Below are positions 9,531 through 16,675 of a DNA stretch of 30,923 nt, in pieces. Made by a program: the position numbers and the translations under genes. Each line of letters starts with the position of its first letter. The stretch's first letter is position 1. The notes under the pieces are model-generated. The model made no database searches. It was not told the origin of the DNA and was given only the letters and a program-made list of their open reading frames with translations. The DNA is taken from the NCBI GenBank assembly GCA_964607765.1, contig CAZSNT010000129.1:1-30923 (forward strand), written 5' to 3'. The DNA comes from CAZSNT01 sp964607765. GTDB taxonomy: Bacteria; Verrucomicrobiota; Lentisphaeria; Oligosphaerales; JABHEG01.

Positions 9531-9644
9531 CTCGGGCTACGGGGGCACGGCAACTTCGGCGTAGCCCGGCTCTCCCGAGCCGGGACTCCTGTCATGCGGT
9601 ATATGTCGCTGCACGACACGACCACCCGGGTCAGGAGCCCCGGG
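9531..9644. repeat. GTAG-REP composite, copy B
   Basis: The full element is GTAG (9561-9564) followed by arms CCCGGCTC (9565-9572) and GAGCCGGG (9577-9584). A half element, 'cgggctacgggg', lies at 9533-9544, and a second, degenerate palindrome with CCCGGG at both ends lies at 9625-9644. The stretch 9561-9644 read in reverse matches copy A (40-119), including the spacer between the palindromes. It sits between an isomerase gene and the lactonase gene, a typical REP location. Confidence 0.85.
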
Positions 9645-9676
9645 CAACGGTGTAGGGCGCACAGCCCCAGCCCACG

Positions 9677-10522
9677 TTATCCCGCCGCGCCCAGCACAGC
9701 CCTTGTCTTTTCGAGCCCGGTGCGTGCCGTGGTCAACGGGTCGCTTTGCCAGTAGCTCGGGTTAAACAGTTCGACGGAGAACATGCCGCTGAACCCCGCC
9801 CGATCGAGCGTGTCGAGAATCTGCGGGAACGGCGCAATCCCGTCGCCGGGCCAGACACGATCCGGGTCAGCGATGTCTTCGCGTGCAGGCGCAGCCGGGT
9901 AGTCGTTGATGTGGATCAGGCCGATCGCGGCGCCGCTGACGAGACCGAGGGAGTCGAAGCTGTTCCCGCCCCTATAGAGGTGATAAACGTCGAGCAGGAA
10001 CCGCACGTTCGGCTCCCCGCACGCGGCCGCAACGTACAAGACTTCGTGCAGCGTGGACAGCCTCGGCGCGTGCCCCCAAAGCTCGAGCAGCGGCATGACC
10101 CCCGTCTCTCTGCCGACAGCCATCAGATCGCGGTAGTACTCCGCGAACTGGTCGAGTGTCAGGTCCGCCACGTCGCCGAACGGCGGCGCAGCGATCACCT
10201 CGCCGCCGATCGCGCTGAGGACGGCCATCTCGCGCTTCGCGTCCTCGAGTGCCGTGTCGCGCACCGCGCTGTCGGTGTGCGCCCAGTTGAAGAAGGCGAT
10301 ACCGTCCACCACCTGCAGCCCGGCGTCCGCAATCCGCCGGCGCAGCTCGGCCAGGTCGCCGCCCGCGTCCATGTATGCGACCAAATCACGCAACCACGGC
10401 TCGACGCCCTGGTAACCGGCTTCGGCCGCGACCTCAATCTGTTCGACAATGGGCAGCTCGTAGCCTCTGATCGTGGATGGGTTCAGCGCGATACGGCTGG
10501 TTGCCGGTTGCGTGTCTGCCAT
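9677..10522 (-). CDS. Sugar phosphate isomerase/epimerase-like TIM barrel (copy 1)
   Basis: 281 residues with the xylose-isomerase-like AP endonuclease 2 fold. The four expected metal ligands can be placed: Glu147 ('LELWGH'), Asp178 ('LLDVYHLYRGG'), His204 ('IHINDYP') and Glu251 ('SVELFN'). The family interconverts ketoses, aldoses or inosose-type sugars in the cytoplasm; the exact substrate cannot be read from sequence. The ATG is preceded by AAGGA about 10 bases upstream. Its upstream neighbour is a second member of the same fold, about 85 bases away, suggesting a co-transcribed pair for one sugar pathway. No signal peptide. Confidence 0.88.
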   Translation of the reverse strand: MADTQPATSRIALNPSTIRGYELPIVEQIEVAAEAGYQGVEPWLRDLVAYMDAGGDLAELRRRIADAGLQVVDGIAFFNWAHTDSAVRDTALEDAKREMAVLSAIGGEVIAAPPFGDVADLTLDQFAEYYRDLMAVGRETGVMPLLELWGHAPRLSTLHEVLYVAAACGEPNVRFLLDVYHLYRGGNSFDSLGLVSGAAIGLIHINDYPAAPAREDIADPDRVWPGDGIAPFPQILDTLDRAGFSGMFSVELFNPSYWQSDPLTTARTGLEKTRAVLGAAG

Positions 10523-10606
10523 GATCCGTGGTTCCTTGGGGTGTCTGGGTGACAGTGGATGGTAGGAGTGGGAGATATGGGAGGTATGGGTTCGGGGCTC
10601 CTCCGG

Positions 10607-11434
10607 TCAATCGAGTAGTTCGAAGATCCTGTCCATTGCTTCTGCGGTCTCGCGGACGACCTGTGCCGGTGCGAGCTCTTTCAGGCGTTGGCAGAACGGC
10701 TCCGGCGTGACCGGGCCGTCGTAGCCGGTGGCAGCCAGCGCGTTGAGGAACGCGCCGATGTCGATGACGCCGGTCGCGCCCGGCAAGTCCCGCACGCCAT
10801 CACGCTGTTCAGCCAGCGGCACGCCTGCGGGCGCGTCGTTCACGTGGACCTGCACAATCTGCGCGGCGGCCAGCGCCGTGATGTCCTCGACGCTGCCCTC
10901 CGAGTTGTACCAGTGCCACGCGTCGAGGAGCAGTCCCATGTTGGGCGTACCGATCGCGGCACACAGCTCCAGCGTCTGCTCGAGGTTGTGGACGAACGGG
11001 TGTTTCCGATCGGCGCGGCAGGTCAACGGCGCCACGAACTCCAGGCCGAGCCGGATCCCATGCTTGTCGAGCAACTGTGCAGCGGGCCGCAGCCGCTCAA
11101 CGTGCAGCTGGAAGTTCTCCGTGTAGGTCAGCTCGTCAGACGCCGGGGTCAGCCAGGTGGCACAACGGCTGCAGCCGACGGCCGACGCTCTGGCCGCAAT
11201 GTCCGGCAGCCTGTCCATGCCGGCCGCGTAGTCCGCATCGCTGCCGCGGAAGTTCAGGGGCAGTCCCAGACAGCCCACGCGCAGTCCGGACGCCTCATAG
11301 CGCTCCCGAACCACGTCGACCGGGTCGCTCAGGTTGACGTCTATGCCCTCGAATCCTGCGGACTTCGCGAGCGTGAATGCCTCGTCCGCAGACACGCGCA
11401 ACCCGATAGCGCCTGGTGTCAGGTTCTTGAACAC
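10607..11434 (-). CDS. Sugar phosphate isomerase/epimerase-like TIM barrel (copy 2), GTG start
   Basis: 275 residues, starting at GTG 11434 with an excellent GGAGGA Shine-Dalgarno at 11441-11446. The reading frame stays open much further upstream, but that part is antisense to the kinase gene and does not look like this family. Metal ligands: Glu132 ('GLEFVAP'), Asp171 ('LLLDAWHWYN'), His197 ('VHVNDAP') and Glu245 ('TPEPFC'). The fold is the same as its downstream neighbour, but the sequences are divergent, so the two are not a recent duplication. It probably acts on a sugar or polyol in the same cytoplasmic pathway; substrate unknown. Confidence 0.88.
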   Translation of the reverse strand: MFKNLTPGAIGLRVSADEAFTLAKSAGFEGIDVNLSDPVDVVRERYEASGLRVGCLGLPLNFRGSDADYAAGMDRLPDIAARASAVGCSRCATWLTPASDELTYTENFQLHVERLRPAAQLLDKHGIRLGLEFVAPLTCRADRKHPFVHNLEQTLELCAAIGTPNMGLLLDAWHWYNSEGSVEDITALAAAQIVQVHVNDAPAGVPLAEQRDGVRDLPGATGVIDIGAFLNALAATGYDGPVTPEPFCQRLKELAPAQVVRETAEAMDRIFELLD

Positions 11435-11575
11435 GGCTGTTCCTCCGGCTGTTGTTTCAGCAACCGTAATGCCTGGGCCGTGACACTGCAAAGGCTGGCG
11501 TTCGACGGAACCACCGACGGCGACAGAGTGTCTGTGACGGTGACTGGAGACTGCCCGCAGAGAGGAGCAATACGC
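11435..11575. promoter_or_regulatory. Divergent intergenic region between isomerase and kinase genes
   Basis: 141 bases separate the GTG of the minus-strand isomerase from the ATG of the plus-strand kinase, so promoters for both directions should lie here. The two Shine-Dalgarno sites (GGAGGA at 11441-11446, minus; AGGAG at 11563-11567, plus) are clear. I see no confident -35/-10 pair or operator; the plus-strand frame is open through the region but lacks a better start than 11576. Confidence 0.45.
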
Positions 11576-12523
11576 ATGGTGTCGCAGGAACTGCTCGGCG
11601 AAGTACTCAAACGCTGGCAAATCACGATAGCTCACGCACGGGACGACCTGGACATCGCAGGCAGTCCGAACCGAACGAAGTTCCGAGCCACGGTCGAAGA
11701 CACGGCAGGCCGCGAGTTGATCGTGGAGCAGATCGCACCGGAGCGGCAGCTGCGCAAACAGGAGATCGCCTGGACGCTGGATGCGCTGCGCCAGGCCGGC
11801 ATGGAGCAGGTCGATCCGTACCTGCCCGGCACGAACGGTGAGTTCATCCAGGAGAGCGGCGGGAGGCTGTGGCAGCTCAGGACGTACACGCCGGGGGTCG
11901 AACTGCCGCGGCCGTCCTACATCTACGACCGCTGGCGCGGCACTGCGCTGACAGCGCTGTTGCTGGACCTGCGGCGCGCCGCAACGGGATTGACGATCTG
12001 CGACAAGGCCGGTGTCTTCTCGATCAGGGACTTTGTCCGTGAGTTCATGGGGCGGTTGCGGCGGCACCGCCCGGACTTCGCTGCCGAGCTGCAGGACATT
12101 GTCGCGTTCCTCGAGGACGACTTCATGCCGGTGCACGATGAGCTCCCGCTCGGTTTCTGCCACGGCGACTACCACCCGCTCAACGTGATCTGGGGCGCGG
12201 ACGGGGTGAATCGGGCGATCGACTGGGAGTTCTGCGGGCGCAAGCCGGAGCTCTACGATGTGGCTCTGATGACCGGCTGCTTCGGCATGGAGAACCCGGA
12301 GGGTCTGACGGGCGGCGCGGCCAAGCAATTCCTGGGCGAGCTCCGGGATGCGGAGTTCGCACAGCCGAGCAGTTGGCGCCATTTCCTCGGCCTGATGGTT
12401 GCCATCCGGTTCGCCTGGCTGCAGGAGTGGTTCCGGCACGAGAACAAGCGCATGATCGAACAGGAGGCCGTGTTCATGCGGCTGCTGATCAACAATACAC
12501 GGCTGAACAAGCACCTGAGGTGA
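11576..12523 (+). CDS. Aminoglycoside phosphotransferase-fold kinase (APH/choline kinase-like)
   Basis: 315 residues. It carries the APH-family catalytic motif 'HGDYHPLN' (His196, Asp198, Asn203) and the metal-binding 'IDWEF' (Asp216), with a helical C-terminal lobe, so it should transfer phosphate from ATP to a small hydroxylated or amino substrate in the cytoplasm. The family covers homoserine, choline, methylthioribose, fructosamine and antibiotic kinases. Nothing here decides between them, though the sugar-isomerase neighbours make a sugar-like substrate plausible. Start chosen at 11576 because AGGAG lies 8 bases upstream; the open frame extends further back without a ribosome site and over the antisense isomerase. 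It is followed by low-complexity DNA. Confidence 0.85.
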   Translation: MVSQELLGEVLKRWQITIAHARDDLDIAGSPNRTKFRATVEDTAGRELIVEQIAPERQLRKQEIAWTLDALRQAGMEQVDPYLPGTNGEFIQESGGRLWQLRTYTPGVELPRPSYIYDRWRGTALTALLLDLRRAATGLTICDKAGVFSIRDFVREFMGRLRRHRPDFAAELQDIVAFLEDDFMPVHDELPLGFCHGDYHPLNVIWGADGVNRAIDWEFCGRKPELYDVALMTGCFGMENPEGLTGGAAKQFLGELRDAEFAQPSSWRHFLGLMVAIRFAWLQEWFRHENKRMIEQEAVFMRLLINNTRLNKHLR

Positions 12524-12605
12524 AGGGGCGGGGAGCGGGGAGCGGGGAGACGGAAGACGGAAAACGGAAAACGGAAGACGGAAAACGGGGAACACGGAAC
12601 GTGTG
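12524..12605 (+). repeat. Heptameric satellite after the kinase gene
   Basis: Purine-rich DNA made of degenerate seven-base units, shifting from GGGGAGC-type to CGGAAGA/CGGAAAA-type. It begins directly after the kinase stop codon. It has the same seven-base period as the unrelated satellites at 12644, 18187, 24993 and 30760. No coding potential is supported. Confidence 0.8.
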
Positions 12606-12643
12606 ATATTCGGAATGCAGGCTGTGATGTGCGGATGAAGCAC

Positions 12644-12678
12644 GCATCCTGCATCTCCCATCCTGCATCCCGCATCCC
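12644..12678 (+). repeat. Second heptameric satellite (GCATCCN units)
   Basis: Five seven-base units of the type GCATCCT/GCATCCC in direct repeat, ending shortly before the T8 tract. The unit differs in sequence from the purine-rich satellite 40 bases upstream but keeps the same period. Confidence 0.8.
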
Positions 12679-12938
12679 GCCCTTTTTTTTGCGGTCGTCC
12701 TTTCCTTCGGCAACTGTGCGTGTATTTTATCGGCCCTCGCTTGTGTCGCAGCCCCGTTCCAGGGGACCTGAGGAGGGCATGAGACGAGGACCGTAACGTG
12801 CCCCGAGCCTACCCGGGCTCGTGCCGAATCCGCCGTTTGCGCCTCGACTATTCCAGGGGTGCACCAGCTCTAGCGGCGGCAGGCCCAGCGGACACATGTG
12901 AGCAGGAGCGCAACGACTGTCGGATTGCATCGGGGTGT

Positions 12939-14816
12939 ATGGTGGCCAAACACTATGATCCTACATCTTATGTGCATTCCGGGGTCGACAAAGAGCTTGT
13001 CGAAGCCGGCAAGATCGGCCGCGCATCCCGGCTCGACAAGATCGGCCGCGAGTTCAAGACCTTCCTCCGCTTTGTCAAGCTGCTGCTTCCCTACAAAGGC
13101 AAAGCAATCCTGATCATGCTTCTGATCCTGGTGGCAGTGCCGCTGGGCGAGATTGGGCTGTTTCTGGGCCGCGTCGTGGTTGACGACATCGTACTCAACT
13201 TCGACAAGCCCATCGGCGAACGTCTCACGTTGTTCTACATCATCCTCGGCGTGCAGCTTCTATTCTGGATTCTGCACCACAGCATGGGTGTTCTGCGGCA
13301 GGTGTTCGGGTTCTACCTGGACATGAAGATCTCGCTGAAGCTGCGCCGCACGTTCTACAACCACCTGCACACGCTGTCGCTCGGGTTCCTGCGCACGCGT
13401 CCCGTGGGCGAGCACATGTACCGGACCACGTCAGACACCACGGGTGGCGGCCGCAACGGCGTGGTCTACATGATCACGGACGACATTCCGCAGGCATTCT
13501 CGCTGCTCTACCGCATTGCCTGGGCCAGTGCGCTGCTGATCATGGTGGACTGGGTACTTGCGGCGGTCGTGTTCGTCTACATGATCCCGTACACCGGCCT
13601 CTCGCACTACCTGTTCACGCGTCTGAAAGGGACGATGCGGCAGCTCAAAGTGCAGCAGCAGCGTGTTGCCGCGCTGTTGCGCGACGGCATCAAGGGCGTC
13701 AAGACGATCAAGGGCTTCGGCCGTATCGACCTGCAGGTTTTCAAGTACACGCGCCAGATCTACGAAGAGCGGCGTATCTGGTGGAAATACAGCATGCTGG
13801 CCATCCTGACGCATCAGGTCGTTCTCTGGCTGATCCATCAGATCGTCACGCAGGGCCTGTGGATCTATGCCGTACACCGGGTCATGACGGGGCACCTGAG
13901 CATTGGCGAGTACATGGTGGTTTTCCGGCTGGTCAATCACCTCGAGCGCCCACTGGAGGAGTTCATCAAGCTGCTGCAGGGCATCCGTATGCAGCTGGTG
14001 CCGGCCGAACGTCTGCTGGAGACACTGGACGTGGAGCCGGACATCGTGGACGCGCCCGACGCCATCCGCATGCCGCCCGTGCAGGGCAAGGTGGAGTTCC
14101 GGGACGTGCATTTCGAGTACGAGCCCGGCGAACCGGTACTGCAGGGGTTCAATCTGACCATCAAACCGGGCGAGAGCGTGGCGTTTGTCGGGCCGAGCGG
14201 CGCCGGCAAGAGCACGGTCATGTACCTGTTGCTGCGTCTTTACGAACCACAGAGCGGCCAGATTCTGGTCGACGACATCGAAGTTGATCGGGTAAAGATC
14301 GACACGCTGAAGGAGCAGATGGGCGTGGTGCTGCAGGAGACGCATCTGTTCGGAGGCAGTTTTGCGGACAACATCCGGTACGGCAAGCTGCGCGCTACGC
14401 ACGAGGAAGTGATGCACGCGGCCGACATGGCCGATATCCACGAGTTCATCACCTCGCTGCCGGACGGGTATGACCGGGACCTGGGTGAAGGCCTGAAACT
14501 GTCCGGCGGCCAGCAGCAGCGGCTCGGCATTGCGCGAGCACTGGTGCGCGACCCGCGGATCCTGGTTCTGGACGAAGCAACGGCGTCCCTGGACTCGAAG
14601 ATCGAGCGTCGCATTGTGGGCACGATTGAGAAGGTCATGAGGGGTCGGACGAGCCTCATGATTTCCCATCGCATGGTCACCGTCACCGGCTGTGACCGGA
14701 TTGTGGTTATCAACGAAGGAAAGGTGTACGAGCACGGCACTCACGAGCAGCTCCTCGCCCAAGGCGGTCTGTACAAACAGATGTGGGACGAACAGACGCG
14801 GGGGGCCGTCGGCTGA
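12939..14816 (+). CDS. ABC exporter half-transporter (membrane domain fused to ATPase), subunit 1
   Basis: 625 residues. A roughly 50-residue cytoplasmic N-terminus precedes a six-helix exporter-type membrane domain (first helix about residues 54-78), followed by the ATPase. Walker A 'GPSGAGKST' is at about 418-426, signature 'LSGGQQQR' from about 521, Walker B 'ILVLDEATASLD' near 541-552 and H-loop 'SHRMVT'; all catalytic residues are present, including the Glu after Walker B. Start 12939 gives an N-terminus similar in length to subunit 2. GTG at 12798 has a better ribosome site (GAGGA), but the extra 47 residues look like translated spacer. The stop overlaps the next start by one base (TGATG), so a heterodimer with subunit 2 is likely. 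Substrate unknown. Confidence 0.92.
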   Translation: MVAKHYDPTSYVHSGVDKELVEAGKIGRASRLDKIGREFKTFLRFVKLLLPYKGKAILIMLLILVAVPLGEIGLFLGRVVVDDIVLNFDKPIGERLTLFYIILGVQLLFWILHHSMGVLRQVFGFYLDMKISLKLRRTFYNHLHTLSLGFLRTRPVGEHMYRTTSDTTGGGRNGVVYMITDDIPQAFSLLYRIAWASALLIMVDWVLAAVVFVYMIPYTGLSHYLFTRLKGTMRQLKVQQQRVAALLRDGIKGVKTIKGFGRIDLQVFKYTRQIYEERRIWWKYSMLAILTHQVVLWLIHQIVTQGLWIYAVHRVMTGHLSIGEYMVVFRLVNHLERPLEEFIKLLQGIRMQLVPAERLLETLDVEPDIVDAPDAIRMPPVQGKVEFRDVHFEYEPGEPVLQGFNLTIKPGESVAFVGPSGAGKSTVMYLLLRLYEPQSGQILVDDIEVDRVKIDTLKEQMGVVLQETHLFGGSFADNIRYGKLRATHEEVMHAADMADIHEFITSLPDGYDRDLGEGLKLSGGQQQRLGIARALVRDPRILVLDEATASLDSKIERRIVGTIEKVMRGRTSLMISHRMVTVTGCDRIVVINEGKVYEHGTHEQLLAQGGLYKQMWDEQTRGAVG

Positions 14817-16675
14817 TGAAGACCTACCGCAAAGACATCTTCGACGCCTTCAAGTCCGAGGTAGAGGACGCCGTTGACCATCACGGTCGGGAGTACACGC
14901 CCAAGCAGCACAGCACGTGGGTGGTGTTCTGGAAGTTCCTGACCATCATGCGTCCCTACTGGGACAAACTGCTGCTGATCATCCTGGTGGTGTGCGCGTC
15001 CCGGACCATGGCCGTGGTGTGGCCCTGGATGGGCAAGATGCTGATCGACGATGCGCTGCCGAACCGTGACTGGCAGCTGTTCTGGACGCTGGTGGGTGCG
15101 CGGCTCGGCCTGATCATGTTCAGCTGGCTGCTGTGGCGCATGAACCAGATCTTTATCCGCTACATCGATCTGCGCGTGTTCGCCGACCTTAAAGCGCGGT
15201 TCTTCGACCACCTCATCCGCCTGTCCATGACCTTCATGCAGAACCGTCCGACAGGCGAGCACATCTACCGTGCCGGCGCAGACGTGTGGGGCGTGATGTT
15301 CATGATCACGGACCTGCTTCCCCAGTTCCTGGAAGCCATCTACGAGTTCTTTCTCATCATGATCCTGCTGACCTACGTGGACTGGCGCGTGATGGTGATC
15401 GTGTTCATCTACATGGTTCCGTACACGGCGTTGGTGCACTGGATCACGTCCTACGTGCGCAAGTTCGACAAGGAAGCCCGGACCAAGTGGCAGCGCACCG
15501 ACGCGATCCTGCAGGACGGTGTCTCCGGCAAGTTGGTGGTGAAGACCTTCGCGCGCCGCCAGCACGAAGTCAAGAAGTACATGGCCGCCAACGTCGATGC
15601 CTGGCGCACGCAGATCAAGCGCCGTTACACGTTCATCCTCAAAGGACAGTTGGCCGGGTACTGGGGCTTCATCCCGTGGGTCATGAACTGGGGGTTGCGT
15701 GCCTGGTTTTTCAAGGAAGCGATTCTAGGCCACATCACGTACGGATCGCTGTTCCCCATCTTCTCCTATATGAACCGGTTCAGGAACCCGTTCCAGCGCA
15801 TGGTCGAACTGGTTCAGCGCCTGCGCGTATCCATGGTCCCGGCCGAGCGCATCATGCAGACACTGGACGTGGCGCCCGTGGTAGTCAACAAGCCGAACGC
15901 ACCGGACATGCCGCCGTTGAAGGGCGAGATCGAGTTCCGGGACGTGCACTTCAACTATGAAGAGGGCGTGCCCGTGCTGCAGGGGTTGTCGTTCAAGATC
16001 AAGCGGGGCCAGAAAGTGGCTTTCGTCGGGCACAGCGGCGCGGGCAAGAGCACGATCCTGAACCTGGCGCTACGACTTTACGATCCCTCGGAAGGGCAAG
16101 TCCTGGTCGACAGCACGGACATCCGGGACGTGCGCATGGAGAGCCTGCAGCATCAGATTGGCCTCGTTTTCCAGGACACATTCCTGTTCATTGGCTCGAT
16201 TCGGGATAACATCCTGTTCTCCAAGACGCGGGCGAGCGACGAGGAGATCTGGGAAGCGCTGCGCGAGGCCGACCTGGACGAGTTTGTGCGGTCGCTGCCT
16301 CGCGGTCTGGACACGGACCTGCACGAGGGCACAGCGCTGTCCGGCGGGCAGAAGCAGCGGCTGGGCATTGCCCGGGCCATGATCCGCGACCCGCAGTTGC
16401 TGATTCTGGACGAGCCCACCTCGTCGCTGGACAGCGACACGGAGGCGCACGTACTCGAGGTCCTCAACCGCGTCATGAAAGAGCGCACCACGATCATCAT
16501 TTCCCACCGCCTGCCGACCGTGATCGACGCGGATGTCATCTTTGCCATGGACAAGGGCCGGGTGGTGGAGGCAGGAACGCACCAGGAACTCCTCGCAGCG
16601 GACGGCTACTACAGCGAACTGTACCGGACGTATTTCGCCGGAAAGCACGCGGAAGATTACGATGAAGAACATTAA
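14816..16675 (+). CDS. ABC exporter half-transporter (membrane domain fused to ATPase), subunit 2
   Basis: 619 residues, same layout as subunit 1: about 48 cytoplasmic residues, a six-helix membrane domain and an ATPase with Walker A 'GHSGAGKST' (about 405-413), signature 'LSGGQKQR' (from about 508), Walker B 'LLILDEPTSSLD' and H-loop 'SHRLPT'. Both halves keep a complete ATPase, so this is not a degenerate-site heterodimer of the usual type. The ATG overlaps the previous stop by one base, and the gene end overlaps the next start by 14 bases, showing tight translational coupling. The two subunits share motifs such as 'PTGEH/PVGEHMYR' in the membrane domain and 'LVPAERLL/MVPAERIM' before the ATPase, consistent with an old duplication. 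Confidence 0.93.
   Translation: MKTYRKDIFDAFKSEVEDAVDHHGREYTPKQHSTWVVFWKFLTIMRPYWDKLLLIILVVCASRTMAVVWPWMGKMLIDDALPNRDWQLFWTLVGARLGLIMFSWLLWRMNQIFIRYIDLRVFADLKARFFDHLIRLSMTFMQNRPTGEHIYRAGADVWGVMFMITDLLPQFLEAIYEFFLIMILLTYVDWRVMVIVFIYMVPYTALVHWITSYVRKFDKEARTKWQRTDAILQDGVSGKLVVKTFARRQHEVKKYMAANVDAWRTQIKRRYTFILKGQLAGYWGFIPWVMNWGLRAWFFKEAILGHITYGSLFPIFSYMNRFRNPFQRMVELVQRLRVSMVPAERIMQTLDVAPVVVNKPNAPDMPPLKGEIEFRDVHFNYEEGVPVLQGLSFKIKRGQKVAFVGHSGAGKSTILNLALRLYDPSEGQVLVDSTDIRDVRMESLQHQIGLVFQDTFLFIGSIRDNILFSKTRASDEEIWEALREADLDEFVRSLPRGLDTDLHEGTALSGGQKQRLGIARAMIRDPQLLILDEPTSSLDSDTEAHVLEVLNRVMKERTTIIISHRLPTVIDADVIFAMDKGRVVEAGTHQELLAADGYYSELYRTYFAGKHAEDYDEEH

Larger units (their letters stand above)
12524..12938. 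other. Intergenic region upstream of the ABC exporter operon
   Basis: 415 bases. The first part is satellite DNA (12524-12605 and 12644-12678), followed by a T8 tract at 12683-12690 without a strong stem before it. From about 12720 it must hold the exporter promoter. A strong GAGGAGG at about 12770 precedes a five-codon open frame (ATG AGA CGA GGA CCG TAA) at 12780, and GAGGA precedes an alternative GTG start at 12798 for the first ABC gene. Both could be a translational leader, but this is not proven. Confidence 0.5.

Noticed and set aside
9416..9625. Small minus-strand frame over the REP composite, similar in sequence to one at 55-120
   Set aside because: The similarity of the two predicted peptides comes from the shared REP DNA, not from a gene; the frames break at different places outside the repeat.
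11435..12661. Upstream extension of the second isomerase frame to 684 codons
   Set aside because: The extension is antisense to the kinase gene and translates satellite DNA at its start; the GTG at 11434 with GGAGGA and a full-length family match gives the real gene.
12683..12690. T8 tract as an intrinsic terminator
   Set aside because: No stable GC-rich stem directly precedes it; the upstream DNA is direct repeats (heptamers), not inverted ones.
13431..14762. Minus-strand frame of 443 codons
   Set aside because: Antisense shadow of the first ABC gene; the sense strand has all ABC motifs.
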